56,349 nucleotides of DNA from Marinobacterium sp. (lineage in GTDB: Bacteria > Pseudomonadota > Gammaproteobacteria > Pseudomonadales > Balneatricaceae): the NCBI GenBank assembly GCA_025800125.1, contig JAOXSF010000076.1, positions 1 through 56,349 on the forward strand. The letters are read 5' to 3'. Positions 41,843 through 51,342 of this stretch are shown here, piece by piece. Within the stretch, counting starts at the first letter, position 1. Each line of letters begins with the position of its first letter. Position numbers and translations under genes: made by a program. The notes below the pieces were generated by a model that saw only the letters and a program-made list of their open reading frames with translations, searched no databases and was not told where the DNA came from.

Positions 41843-44712
41843 CTCATTCCATCCTCGCGCGCCTGTTTGAGCAGCGCTTTCTGCTGATCGCGGAAGTCGA
41901 CGAAGTTCTGCTGCCATTGTGATGGCTGCGAAACTTTCTCAACCTGCACCGCGGTAACCTTGTATTCAGGGCAGTTGGTTGCCCAGTCCGAATTATCCGT
42001 GGTGACTACATTAGCGCCACTGTGAGGATGATGGAAGGTGGTATATACAACACCGGGCTGCATTCGTTCACTGATTACTGCCCGCATCACCGTATGGCCT
42101 ACCCGGCTGGAGATGCCCAGCCAGTCGCCATGCTGAATGCCACGGGTTTCTGCATCACTTGGGTGTACCTCCAGTACGTCTTCGTCATGCCATACCTGGT
42201 TATCGGTGCGGCGAGTCTGCGCGCCCACGTTGTACTGACTGAGAATACGGCCTGTTGTCAGCAGTAGCGGGAAGCGGCGGCTGGCACGTTCTTCTGTCGC
42301 CAGGTAGGGCGTCAGAGCAAATTCGCCCCGGCCAATCGGGAAGTCTTCAGTATGCATGATTGGTGTTCCGTCCGGGAACATCTCGTTACATGGCCACTGA
42401 ATACTGCCCTGTTGCTCCAGTTTTTCGTAGCTGACACCGGTAAAGGTTGGTGTCAGGCGGGCGATCTCATCCATGATCTCAGATGGATGGTTGTAATTCA
42501 TCGGGTAGCCCAGTGCATTTGAAAGCATCATGGTGACTTCCCAGTCCTGTTTGCCACCCAGCGGTGCCATCACTTTGCGTACGCGGTTGATACGACGCTC
42601 GGCGTTGGTGAAAGTGCCATCTTTCTCCAGGAAAGTAGAGCCTGGCAGCAGTACATGGGCAAACTTGGCCGTTTCGTTCAGGAAAATATCCTGTACCACC
42701 AGGCACTCCAGTGAACGCAGCGCTGCTTCGACATGCTGGGTATTCGGGTCTGACTGGGCAATGTCTTCGCCCTGTACATACATGCCCTTGAAGCGCCCGG
42801 CAATGGCGGCGTCAAACATGTTTGGAATACGCAGGCCTGGCTCATGGTCCAGTGTTACGCCCCATTCGGCTTCAAAGCGACTACGGGCCTGGTCATCAGA
42901 GATGTGCTGGTAGCCTGGCAGATCATGTGGAAAGGAACCCATGTCACAAGAGCCCTGCACATTATTCTGACCTCGCAGCGGGTTTACACCGACGCCATCG
43001 CGGCCAATATTGCCTGTAGCCAGTGCCAGGTTGGCGATACCCATTACCATGGTTGAGCCCTGGCTGTGTTCGGTAACGCCCAGGCCATAATAGATAGCGC
43101 CGTTATGTTCACCTGCATACATGCGGGCGGCACGGCGGATATCTTCCGCTGCAACTCCGGTGACTTGGCTCATTTTCTCCGGTGAGTTCTCTTCACCGCG
43201 AATAAATTCACGCCAGGTGGCATAGCTGCTGTCGTTACAGCGCTCAGCAATGAAGGCCTGATCTTCCAGCCCTTCAGTGATAACGGTATGCGCCATGGCG
43301 TTGATCAGGGCGACGTTGGTACCCGGCCGTAGTGGCAGATGAATTGCCTCGCTCAGGTGTGGTGTTTTCAGCAGATCAATCTGACGCGGGTCTGCCACAA
43401 TCAGTTTGGCGCCCTGACGCAGACGTTTACGCAGCAGTGAGCCAAATACCGGGTGGGCATCGGTCGGGTTGGCACCCACCACCATGATGACATCGGATTG
43501 CAGTACTGACTCGAAGGTCTGCGTACCGGCGGATTCGCCCAGTGTCACTTTCAGACCATAACCGGTCGGGCTATGGCAGACACGGGCACAGGTATCGGTG
43601 TTGTTGTTACCAAAACCGGCACGGATAAGCTTCTGTACCAGGTAGGTTTCTTCGTTGGTACAGCGAGAGGAGGTGATACCGCCGACGCTCTCTCGGCCGT
43701 ATTTTTCCTGTACACCTTTGAGGCGCTCAGCAGCAAAGGTGATTGCTTCCTCCCAGCTGACGATGCGCCATGGCTGGTCGATGCTCTCGCGAATTTTTGG
43801 CTCGGTGATACGGTCCTTGTGGGTGGCATAACCAAAGGCAAAGCGGCCTTTGACACAGGAGTGGCCCATATTGGCTTCGCCGCCTTTGTACGGCACCATG
43901 CGGATCACCTGATCACCCTTCATTTCTGCTTTGAAAGCGCAGCCTACACCACAGTAGGCGCAGGTGGTGACCACGCTGTGTTCTGGCTGGCCCTGGTCGA
44001 TGACGTTTTTCTCAATCAGGGTCGAGGTTGGACAGGCCTGTACGCAGGCGCCACAGGATACACAATCGGAATCGAGGAAGTCTTCGTTCTGGCCTGCGGC
44101 GATACGGGAGTCAAAACCACGGCCATCGACGGTCAGTGCAAAGGTGCCCTGAACCTCTTCACAGGCACGTACACAGCGATTACAGACAATGCACTTGCTC
44201 GGGTCATAAGTGAAATAGGGGTTTGACTCGTCTTTGCAGGCGTCCAGATGATTGTTGCCATCAAAGCCGTAGCGCACTTCACGCAGGCCCACGGCACCGG
44301 CCATGTCCTGCAACTCACAGTCGCCGTTGGATGGACAGGTCAGGCAGTCCAGCGGGTGGTCGGAGATGTACAACTCCATGATATTGCGGCGCAGTTTGGC
44401 GACCTTGTCGGTCTGAGTGCTGACCTGCATACCGCTTTCAACTGGTGTGGTACAGGAGGCCGGATAGCCGCGACGGCCTTCGATTTCCACGGCGCAGAGG
44501 CGGCAGGAGCCGAAGCTTTCCAGGTTGTCGCTGGCGCAGAGCTTCGGAATATTGATGTCGGCCAGAGCCGCTGCACGCATCACGGATGTACCTTCCGGGA
44601 CAGTGATGTTGACACCATCAATTTCCAGTGTGACCAGGTTTTCTGACAGGCTTGGTGGTGTGCCGTAGTCTTTGTTCGGGTCCAGGGCTTTGGGGTTAAA
44701 GATCTCGATCAT
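41839..44712 (-). CDS. fdsA: NAD-dependent formate dehydrogenase, alpha (catalytic, molybdenum) subunit
   Basis: The 957-residue protein catalyses formate oxidation to CO2 at a bis-molybdopterin site. The N-terminal 2Fe-2S ferredoxin domain has Cys residues in KLCASDNLESFGSCRLC. A His/Cys-type 4Fe-4S follows (HPLDCLTCPSNGDCELQ), then two 4Fe-4S in CIVCNRCVRACEE and CVSCGACVQACP, and another in CAYCGVGC. The molybdenum ligand is Cys, within NTDTCARVCHSPTGYG, not selenocysteine, so no SECIS element is needed. It transfers electrons to FdsB. Soluble and cytoplasmic: no twin-arginine signal is present. Confidence 0.97.
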   Translation of the reverse strand: MIEIFNPKALDPNKDYGTPPSLSENLVTLEIDGVNITVPEGTSVMRAAALADINIPKLCASDNLESFGSCRLCAVEIEGRRGYPASCTTPVESGMQVSTQTDKVAKLRRNIMELYISDHPLDCLTCPSNGDCELQDMAGAVGLREVRYGFDGNNHLDACKDESNPYFTYDPSKCIVCNRCVRACEEVQGTFALTVDGRGFDSRIAAGQNEDFLDSDCVSCGACVQACPTSTLIEKNVIDQGQPEHSVVTTCAYCGVGCAFKAEMKGDQVIRMVPYKGGEANMGHSCVKGRFAFGYATHKDRITEPKIRESIDQPWRIVSWEEAITFAAERLKGVQEKYGRESVGGITSSRCTNEETYLVQKLIRAGFGNNNTDTCARVCHSPTGYGLKVTLGESAGTQTFESVLQSDVIMVVGANPTDAHPVFGSLLRKRLRQGAKLIVADPRQIDLLKTPHLSEAIHLPLRPGTNVALINAMAHTVITEGLEDQAFIAERCNDSSYATWREFIRGEENSPEKMSQVTGVAAEDIRRAARMYAGEHNGAIYYGLGVTEHSQGSTMVMGIANLALATGNIGRDGVGVNPLRGQNNVQGSCDMGSFPHDLPGYQHISDDQARSRFEAEWGVTLDHEPGLRIPNMFDAAIAGRFKGMYVQGEDIAQSDPNTQHVEAALRSLECLVVQDIFLNETAKFAHVLLPGSTFLEKDGTFTNAERRINRVRKVMAPLGGKQDWEVTMMLSNALGYPMNYNHPSEIMDEIARLTPTFTGVSYEKLEQQGSIQWPCNEMFPDGTPIMHTEDFPIGRGEFALTPYLATEERASRRFPLLLTTGRILSQYNVGAQTRRTDNQVWHDEDVLEVHPSDAETRGIQHGDWLGISSRVGHTVMRAVISERMQPGVVYTTFHHPHSGANVVTTDNSDWATNCPEYKVTAVQVEKVSQPSQWQQNFVDFRDQQKALLKQAREDGMR

Positions 44713-46319
44713 GCGGTTTTCTCCCCGGCGTTGGCCTGACGTGCTGAGAAGTCCTCAGGGAAGTGTTTAACGGCACTCTGAACCGGGAACGGAGTCATGC
44801 CGCCCATGGCGCAAAGGGAGCCGTAGATCATGGTGTCGCAGAGATCATCCAGCAGTGCCAGGTTGGCTTCGCGCTGTGTTGGAGACTGGTCGTTTGCGCG
44901 AATATTGTCGATGACTTCGACGCCGCGTGTGGAGCCGATACGGCATGGCGTACATTTACCGCAGGATTCAGCGACGCAGAACTCCATGGAAAAGCGTGCC
45001 TGTTCGCTCATATCTACAGTATCGTCGAAAACGACTACACCACCGTGGCCCAGTACCGCACCGATGGCAGAAAAGGCTTCATAGTCCAGAGGCGTATCCC
45101 ACTGTGTTTCCGGCAGGTAGGCCCCCAGCGGGCCGCCTACCTGAATAGCACGCATTGGGCGGCCACTGGCACTGCCCAGGCCATATTCTTCAATTAATTC
45201 ACGCAAGGTAGGGCCAAAGGCCAGCTCGACCATACCGCCGCGTTCGATATTGCCTGCCAGCTGGAACGGCAGGGTGCCACGGGAGCGCCCCATACCATAA
45301 TCTGCATAGGCTTGGCCGCCGTTAGCCAGAATGAATGGCACGGCAGCCAGTGATAGCACGTTATTGACGATAGTTGGCTGACCGAACAGGCCTTCAATGG
45401 CGGGTAATGGTGGTTTGGCGCGTACCAGACCGCGTTTACCTTCCAGGCTGTTCAGTAATGATGTCTCTTCACCACAGATATAAGCGGCGGCACCCAGACG
45501 TACTTCCAGCTGGAAGTTACGACCGCTGCCCTGGATATTCTCACCCAGCCAGTTGGCTGCGGTAGCGTTGGCAATCGCTTCATCCAGAATCTGGTGCGCC
45601 AGTGGGTATTCTTCACGCAGATAGATGTAGCCCTGATCAGCACCCACCGCCAGACCAGCGATGATCATGCCTTCGATCAGCATCAGCGGGTCGGCTTCCA
45701 TCACTAGACGGTCAGCGAAGGTTCCTGAGTCACCCTCATCGGCGTTGCAGACGATATATTTTTGCTGCGGTGGGCAATCCAGTACGGTCTGCCATTTGAT
45801 GCCGGTCGGGAAGGCTGCACCGCCACGGCCACGCAGGCCGGAGGTTTTTACCTCGTCTACGATCATCTGCGGTGTCATTTTCAGCGCGTTTGACAGACCG
45901 TCGAAACCACCATGGGCACGATAGTCATCTACGTCCGTGGCTTCAATAACACCGGCGCGGGCAAAGGTCAGACGCTGCTGGTTTTTCAGGTACGGGATTT
46001 CGGTGACTTCACCGTGGGCCAGTTTGTGGACATCGTTACCTGTCAGCATACCGGCATCCAGCAGGGCGGGAATGTCGGCTGGGCTGACCGGGCCATAAGC
46101 GGCGCGGCCGGTAGAGGTTTCCACTTCGAGCAGTGGCTCCAGCCAACTCATACCACGGGAGCCGTTGCGTACGATCTCGATAGCCAGATCGCGGCTGGCC
46201 GCTTCCTGTTGCAGACGCGCCAGTACCTGTTCGCCACCCAGCGCACTGGTGGTGGTATCGCGTGGGATAAAGACTTTTACCGGGTTCTGACGGTCTACCG
46301 GGTTCTGACGGGTATTCAT
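44709..46319 (-). CDS. fdsB: NAD-dependent formate dehydrogenase, beta (FMN, NADH) subunit
   Basis: The 536-residue protein is a NuoF-like subunit. A thioredoxin-like N-terminal part is followed by the FMN/NADH domain with LRGRGGAAFPTGIKW and CNADEGDSGTFADR. ICGEETSLLNSLEGKRG follows, and a 4Fe-4S site with CGKCTPCRIG lies near the C-terminus. It reduces NAD+ with electrons from FdsA. The first 14 residues contain a duplicated RQNPV block from an 18-bp tandem repeat. The gene overlaps both neighbours by one to four bases. Confidence 0.96.
   Translation of the reverse strand: MNTRQNPVDRQNPVKVFIPRDTTTSALGGEQVLARLQQEAASRDLAIEIVRNGSRGMSWLEPLLEVETSTGRAAYGPVSPADIPALLDAGMLTGNDVHKLAHGEVTEIPYLKNQQRLTFARAGVIEATDVDDYRAHGGFDGLSNALKMTPQMIVDEVKTSGLRGRGGAAFPTGIKWQTVLDCPPQQKYIVCNADEGDSGTFADRLVMEADPLMLIEGMIIAGLAVGADQGYIYLREEYPLAHQILDEAIANATAANWLGENIQGSGRNFQLEVRLGAAAYICGEETSLLNSLEGKRGLVRAKPPLPAIEGLFGQPTIVNNVLSLAAVPFILANGGQAYADYGMGRSRGTLPFQLAGNIERGGMVELAFGPTLRELIEEYGLGSASGRPMRAIQVGGPLGAYLPETQWDTPLDYEAFSAIGAVLGHGGVVVFDDTVDMSEQARFSMEFCVAESCGKCTPCRIGSTRGVEVIDNIRANDQSPTQREANLALLDDLCDTMIYGSLCAMGGMTPFPVQSAVKHFPEDFSARQANAGEKTA
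46278..46311. repeat. In-frame 18-bp tandem duplication in the fdsB start
   Basis: TACCGGGTTCTGACGGTC (46278-46295) is followed by a near-complete second copy (46296-46311). It duplicates RQNPV near residues 4-14 without changing the frame. Confidence 0.85.
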
Positions 46320-46810
46320 TACTTCACCTCCAATGGCTGGTGGGTCAGTTCATCAACCAGCGCATCAAAGCGTTCGCTGTCTATACGGCCCAGTACCTGA
46401 TCGTCCACACGGATATTCGGCCCGCAGGCACAGTTTCCCAGGCAGTACACCGGTTCCAGGGTGATTTCGCGGTCCGCCGTGGTGCCGTGGTAGTCCACGT
46501 TCAGGCTTTCTTTGATATGGGCTTCCAGCGCTCGGCTACCACGGGCCTGACAGGCTTCAGCGCGGCAGATCTGCACTACATGACTGCCCGGTGGCGTCAT
46601 GCGGAAATGATGATAAAAGGTGATAACACCATGAACTTCTGCACGGGTTTGTTGCAGTGCACTGGCGATCATCGGGACGGATTCGGGCGGAATATAGCCC
46701 AGGGCATTCTGGATACCATGCAGAATAGGAAGCAGGGCACCGGGCTTTGTGGCCAGCGATTCAATAATCTGCTGTACCAGCGCGGCATCCCATGTCTGGG
46801 TTGCTGTCAT
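46319..46810 (-). CDS. fdsG: NAD-dependent formate dehydrogenase, gamma (2Fe-2S) subunit
   Basis: The 163-residue NuoE-like protein is started at the ATG at 46810, because the alternative GTG at 46819 lies within its AGGTGAG ribosome site. The single 2Fe-2S cluster is held by Cys in CRAEACQARG and CLGNCACGPN. The N-terminal helical part with IQNALGYIPPESV precedes it. It relays electrons between FdsA and FdsB. First gene of the operon, divergent from a regulator. Confidence 0.94.
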   Translation of the reverse strand: MTATQTWDAALVQQIIESLATKPGALLPILHGIQNALGYIPPESVPMIASALQQTRAEVHGVITFYHHFRMTPPGSHVVQICRAEACQARGSRALEAHIKESLNVDYHGTTADREITLEPVYCLGNCACGPNIRVDDQVLGRIDSERFDALVDELTHQPLEVK

Positions 46811-46914
46811 CAGGCTCACCTGTTCGAAACGATCAGTGGATGCTCATCCAGTGATGTCTGTTACATCATACTGCTGAGCGATCTCGTTAGTTATTTGGCC
46901 TGGCAATCGCGTTA

Positions 46915-46934
46915 ATATGAAGTGAATTTCATAT
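46915..46934. promoter_or_regulatory. Candidate operator upstream of the fds operon
   Basis: ATATGAA-GTGAAT-TTCATAT is a perfect 7-bp inverted repeat about 105 bases upstream of fdsG and 70 bases upstream of the divergent regulator. It is a likely binding site for that regulator, by position. Confidence 0.55.
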
Positions 46935-47005
46935 ATGCGGTTACTTTTAGACCTATATACGGTGAAAATTAGCATTACCACCAGATTCAGGAAATATGAA
47001 AACTT

Positions 47006-48073
47006 ATGCATATTAAGAAAGTGCAGATTGCGCCTGCCTGGACCTTCCGTGATGAACAGGGGCGACAGCTTGAGCCTCAGTTGTTTGCTATTCTGGGCGG
47101 TGTGCATGACAGCGGTAAGTTAACGCAAGCCGCTGAACAGGCTGGTATTTCCTATCGTCATGCCTGGAACTTGCTGAATAAATGGGCTGCGTTTTTCGGT
47201 GCACCGCTGGTGGAGCTGCAAAAAGGCAGAGGGGCTTCTTTGACCCGGTTGGGGGAAAAACTGCTTTGGGCTGAGCAGCGTATTGCCGCGCGTTTGACGC
47301 CGCAACTGGACAATCTGGCGTCGGAATTGAACATGGAGATTCAGCGTACTCTGGAGGGGATTAAACCTGTGCTGAGGCTGCATGCCAGCCATGGTTACGC
47401 AGTGGCTGAGCTGGCCAGACACGCTGCCGACTATCAGCTGGATCTGCAATATATGAGTGCAGAGGAGGCGCTGGCTTCATTCAGCAGGGGGCAGTGTGAT
47501 GTGGCGGGGTTCCACCTGCCAGTAACATATCTGAGTCAGGCATTGTATGAGCGTTATCTGGGGTATCTGAAACCACGGGCCCACCGTCTGATCCAGTTTA
47601 TCACTCGTCAGCAGGGGTTGATGGTGAAAGCGGATAACCCGCTGGCCATTCATCGGCTCGATGATCTTTGCCGTCCTGAAGTGCGTTTTATTAATCGGGA
47701 ACAGAATGCTGGAACCCGGGCATTACTGGACGAGATGCTCAGGCGTTTCAGGCTCGAGCCAAAGCACATCTGCGGATATATCACGGAGGAGTATACCCAC
47801 TCTGCTGTAGCCGCGCATATTGCTGCGGGCATGGCTGATGCCGGGTTTGGTGTGAAGCAGGCGGCTGTACAGTTTGGGTTGGGTTTCATACCACTTGAAC
47901 AGGAGCAATACTGGCTGGTTTGTCGTGCTGATAGTGTTGATCAGGCTGCAATGTCGTGTTTTATCCAGCAGCTTTACAGCCAGGGATTTCAGCAGGCAGT
48001 CGAGCAGCTAGCTGGATACTGCGCAGATAACTGCGGCAATTTTGTTGACCTGGGGAAGGTTTTTGATCGTTAA
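47006..48073 (+). CDS. ModE/LysR-like helix-turn-helix regulator with substrate-binding domain, divergent from fds
   Basis: The 355-residue protein has a ModE-type winged helix-turn-helix: GKLTQAAEQAGISYRHAWNLLNKWAAFFG and PLVELQKGRGASLTRLGEKLLWAEQRI. A periplasmic-binding-protein-like domain follows (LRLHASHGYAV, FHLPVTY, FINREQNAGTRALLDEML). This architecture is seen in regulators that sense oxyanions or small acids, including molybdate and tungstate type ligands. In C. necator the fds operon is controlled by a LysR protein FdsR, so a related role is plausible here, but the helix-turn-helix type is different. The sequence around 46915-46934 is the candidate site. Confidence 0.85.
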   Translation: MHIKKVQIAPAWTFRDEQGRQLEPQLFAILGGVHDSGKLTQAAEQAGISYRHAWNLLNKWAAFFGAPLVELQKGRGASLTRLGEKLLWAEQRIAARLTPQLDNLASELNMEIQRTLEGIKPVLRLHASHGYAVAELARHAADYQLDLQYMSAEEALASFSRGQCDVAGFHLPVTYLSQALYERYLGYLKPRAHRLIQFITRQQGLMVKADNPLAIHRLDDLCRPEVRFINREQNAGTRALLDEMLRRFRLEPKHICGYITEEYTHSAVAAHIAAGMADAGFGVKQAAVQFGLGFIPLEQEQYWLVCRADSVDQAAMSCFIQQLYSQGFQQAVEQLAGYCADNCGNFVDLGKVFDR

Positions 48074-48455
48074 ATCAGTATGATAGCGATAGCCAGGTTA
48101 TACACTGGTGGTAGTAAAGATTGGTAGTAGTAAAGACTGGTAGTAGTAAAGCAGGCATGGGGCTGGTTTTAGCCAGCTTGTGTAATCGCAGCTGGAGTGA
48201 CCATGGCTGCCGGGCTGGTGTGCAGTTGCTGGACTGGTAACAGATGGCAGTCTGAGAGTAGCAACGGATAGGGTACTGATAGCTGAGCGGGTCATGGTAG
48301 CTGTATTAGTTGTAATGGATAAATGAACGGTAATAGCTAGAATTGGTTGTCATAATCAGGTCAACGTTAATTACCCGATTAATTCCAGTACCTGATGCAA
48401 CGTTAGTACTGGATAAGCTGTAACCACTTCCAGCAGGGCTGAACAGGAAGGGCAT
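48074..48455. other. Intergenic region, repeat-bearing, no gene
   Basis: This 382-base gap begins 33 bases before a 16-bp tandem repeat (48107-48154). GGTAGCTGT/TAATGG-rich sequence and AT-rich DNA near 48320-48420 probably hold the cytochrome promoter. No convincing frame or hairpin terminator for the regulator gene was found. Confidence 0.5.
48107..48154. repeat. 16-bp tandem repeat, 3 copies
   Basis: GGTGGTAGTAAAGATT, GGTAGTAGTAAAGACT and GGTAGTAGTAAAGCAG lie end to end from 48107. Confidence 0.88.
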
Positions 48456-48800
48456 GTGAAAGTCGTAACATTCACTCTGATATTAAGTCTGGCTGGGCTG
48501 ACAGGTTGTGGAGAAGCGGAAACACCGCCGCCAGCATCTGCATCAGGCCAGCAGTTGTTTGATCATCACTGTGCCGGTTGCCATCGGCCGCAGGGCACCG
48601 GAAATTTCCTGAAAGGGATTCCTGCAAATGCGCTAACGGATATGGATGTTGACGATATTGTCAGCCTGATCCGTAACGGTGATGTTTCCAAACCCAAGAT
48701 GCCAGCTTTCCCTGAGCTAAGTCGTTATCAGGCTGAGCGGATCGTGCTGCATATGTGGCAGCTGCGGAAAGAATTAATAGAACGCTACAATCAGCAGTAG
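48456..48800 (+). CDS. Lipoprotein c-type cytochrome, small
   Basis: The 114-residue protein starts at GTG with AGGAAGG before it. A lipoprotein signal is clear: basic start, hydrophobic core and lipobox LTGC at residues 15-18. One haem-binding motif CAGCH lies near residues 40-44, and a Met in KMPAFPEL near 82 is the probable second haem ligand, giving a class I cytochrome. It is periplasmic, lipid-anchored. No oxidase or dehydrogenase is adjacent, so the electron partner is unknown. Downstream is a terminator shared with the convergent chemoreceptor gene. Confidence 0.88.
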   Translation: MKVVTFTLILSLAGLTGCGEAETPPPASASGQQLFDHHCAGCHRPQGTGNFLKGIPANALTDMDVDDIVSLIRNGDVSKPKMPAFPELSRYQAERIVLHMWQLRKELIERYNQQ

Positions 48801-48863
48801 ATGCGACAGCAATTGATTGCTTGATGACAAAAGTCTGATAAATACATGGCAACAGATAAACGA

Positions 48864-48888
48864 AAGGCCCGATCATTGATCGGGCCTT
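48864..48888. terminator. Bidirectional terminator
   Basis: AAGGCCCGATCA (48864-48875) and TGATCGGGCCTT (48877-48888) are perfect complements, so the working stem is about 10 bp with a 5-base loop. T residues follow on the minus strand (TTTCGTTT). It serves both the cytochrome and the chemoreceptor gene. Confidence 0.85.
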
Positions 48889-48917
48889 GGTGTATATAGT
48901 CTGTGCTATCTCGCTGA

Positions 48918-51023
48918 TTAGTAACGGAAGCGGTTAAGCTTGCTTTCCAGTTGTTTGATCAGGTCAAACAGTCGCCCACTTTGTTGATTAACATCGCTGG
49001 CACCTTCAGAAAGCTGGCTTGCGGTGTCATTGATGGTAACGACACTGCGAGATATATCTTCTGATACAGAGCTCTGCTCTTCGGCTGCCGTGGCTATCTG
49101 GCTGGTCATGTCGTTGATCTGCCCGATGGCTGCAACGACGGCATCAAGCTGACTGGCAGCATTTTCTGCCCTTTCGATACAGGTGGTGGTGTAACTCTGG
49201 CCATTGACCATTGCCTTCTGTGCTTCCAGCGAGCGGCTCTGTAGTCGTTCGATCAGTGCCTGTATTTCGGTGGTTGAGTTCTGTGTCTGGGATGCCAGAT
49301 TGCGAACCTCGTCGGCTACCACTGAGAAGCCTCGGCCCTGCTCGCCAGCACGGGCAGCTTCAATGGCAGCGTTCAGTGCTAGCAGGTTAGTTTGCTCAGA
49401 AATCCCGCTGATAACCTCGACAATTTTACCGATGTTTTCACTGTCTTCAGCCAGATTGTTCATGATTGTGCCAGCCTGTTCCATTTCAGTGGCAAGTTCA
49501 CGAATGGCGTCAACGGAGTGATAAACGTTGTCAGAGCCCTGTTCAACAGCTGAACGCGCACCGCTGGCAGCATTCGCAGTATCAGCGGCACTTTGGGCAA
49601 CCTGAGTGGCAGACGCCGACATCTCATTGATCGCTGTGGCAACCAGTTCGATCTCTTGTCGCTGACGTTGTACGCGCTGATTGGTCTGTTCGGAAATCTC
49701 GGCTGTCCGGTTAGCTGTGGTTTCTACATTACCCATTTCCGACGCAATGTCTTTAACGATTTCGTGGGTTTTGCCAATGAAGGCATTAACGCCATTGGCC
49801 AGATCACCTACCTCATCACGACGTTGCAGGTCCAGTCGCCGGGTCAGATCGCCATCGGCGGAAGCGAGATCATGCACTCTGCCTGCTGTCTGGGCAATCG
49901 GGTTTGCAATGCTGCGTGCCATCCAGCCCAGTACGATAACCCCCAGAACCGCAATAATTGCACCAATCAGCGTCTGGCGTACCAGACCTGCGCTGAAGCT
50001 TTCGGTTAATACCTGCTCTGTCTGTACAACTCCGGCCAGTACGACTGATTTCGGGATCTCTACCACAACCCCCCAGCTCTCATTGATACCAGGTAAGCGG
50101 ATAGCAGCAAGGCTGATGTAGCGATCATCCATATTGCTGATTGTGTCCTGGCCATTGCGAAGATCGTTACGGAACAGTGAAAGCTCAGCATCTGGCAGAG
50201 GCTTACCAATCAGGCCTGGGTTGGCTGAATGGCCCGCTACCAGCCCCTGGTTACTCAGTACAATGACGGTGCCCTGGCCGTTATACAGGCTACGAGCACT
50301 GTCTTCAGCGATTCTCTGAATATAAGCCAGTTCTATATCGGCACCACTCATACCGTAGTATGTACCACCGGCCATCAGTGGCATGGTGATTGATGCGCCA
50401 ATGATGGTTTTCCCCTGAGCTTCCCAGCTGTAGGGTTCAGTTAAACAAACTCTGTGTTCTTTTTGGGGGCATGTGTACCAGTAATTACTACTGCTATCGT
50501 TTGCTACGCCACCGTCAGATAAAAACGCCAGGTTAAGAGGGCGCAATGCAAGGCTGGAGCCTGAGCGTGACCAGTAAGGCGCAAACCAGCCATTTTCAAA
50601 TGAATGGGTACCATTAGTTTTGAATTGTGCGTCAAGGCCGTCAACAGAGTTATTTTCCCAGACGACATATGTACCAACAATACTGGTATTTCGTTCAAGC
50701 AAGCCATGCAGCAGGCTGGTGATTCGTTCGCGATTCAGTGAGGCCTGATCGGCCGTTGAAATATACGTTTCCATTGTTTTTCGGATGCCCAGTGAGACCT
50801 GAAGTGGCTCAATCATCCGGTTGGATATACGCGAAGCTTCCAGTTGAGCGATTGCCTGTAGTTCTGACTCGGCTTTCTGGCTTAGTTGTTCGGTCGTCAG
50901 TCCGGTTACCCGAGCACGGGTATCCTGTCCTGACAGTGTGGCATAGATCAATGTAGCAGCCAGCGCTGCCAGAAGGCAGAGCGCAGAAACTGCCGCGATC
51001 TTGTTACGAATGCTTGTCAGCAT
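48918..51023 (-). CDS. Methyl-accepting chemotaxis protein with Cache-type sensor
   Basis: The 701-residue protein has a membrane segment near residues 9-30 and a large periplasmic sensor (about 31-350), probably a double Cache domain. The sensor carries [21 protein letters not shown] and [20 protein letters not shown]; this architecture often binds amino acids or other small molecules. A second membrane segment ([16 protein letters not shown]) lies near 352-370, followed by a HAMP linker. The conserved cytoplasmic signalling hairpin contains [41 protein letters not shown]. Methylation-site glutamates are in the flanking coiled coil. The ligand is unknown. Confidence 0.95.
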   Translation of the reverse strand: MLTSIRNKIAAVSALCLLAALAATLIYATLSGQDTRARVTGLTTEQLSQKAESELQAIAQLEASRISNRMIEPLQVSLGIRKTMETYISTADQASLNRERITSLLHGLLERNTSIVGTYVVWENNSVDGLDAQFKTNGTHSFENGWFAPYWSRSGSSLALRPLNLAFLSDGGVANDSSSNYWYTCPQKEHRVCLTEPYSWEAQGKTIIGASITMPLMAGGTYYGMSGADIELAYIQRIAEDSARSLYNGQGTVIVLSNQGLVAGHSANPGLIGKPLPDAELSLFRNDLRNGQDTISNMDDRYISLAAIRLPGINESWGVVVEIPKSVVLAGVVQTEQVLTESFSAGLVRQTLIGAIIAVLGVIVLGWMARSIANPIAQTAGRVHDLASADGDLTRRLDLQRRDEVGDLANGVNAFIGKTHEIVKDIASEMGNVETTANRTAEISEQTNQRVQRQRQEIELVATAINEMSASATQVAQSAADTANAASGARSAVEQGSDNVYHSVDAIRELATEMEQAGTIMNNLAEDSENIGKIVEVISGISEQTNLLALNAAIEAARAGEQGRGFSVVADEVRNLASQTQNSTTEIQALIERLQSRSLEAQKAMVNGQSYTTTCIERAENAASQLDAVVAAIGQINDMTSQIATAAEEQSSVSEDISRSVVTINDTASQLSEGASDVNQQSGRLFDLIKQLESKLNRFRY

Positions 51024-51342
51024 ATATAAATCCCTTTCTTGCAGGTGTCAGCGGGTAGCTGGTAGAGGTTGTTATTATTTTATGTTTGATTACGCCATTG
51101 CCCGGCTACTGTAAGTGGTAATCGGGACATTGTCGTTACAATCTATAGCGACCAGGTGTTTTAGTCCTGAAATACTAAATTAGCAATTAGTGGAAAACTG
51201 GTTGGTAATTCGTGGATATTACGCTCAAATTTTCAAGCCAGATAGTGGCGATGTAGCCCGTGCGACAGGTAGACGTTTTACCTTCAGCCCTTGACAGGTG
51301 GGCGATACAGACAGGTGGTGTGATCAGATGATTAAGATCTGA
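51024..51342. other. Intergenic region upstream of the chemoreceptor, no gene
   Basis: This 319-base gap holds the chemoreceptor promoter on its left side. A 7-bp inverted repeat ATCAGAT/ATCTGAT lies near 51327, next to the stop of the TlyA-like gene. No T-run follows it on the minus strand. No coding frame is evident. Confidence 0.45.

Noticed and set aside
41839-44712. Selenocysteine in the formate dehydrogenase alpha subunit
   Set aside because: The ligand position reads as Cys (NTDTCARVCHSP) and there is no in-frame TGA within the gene.
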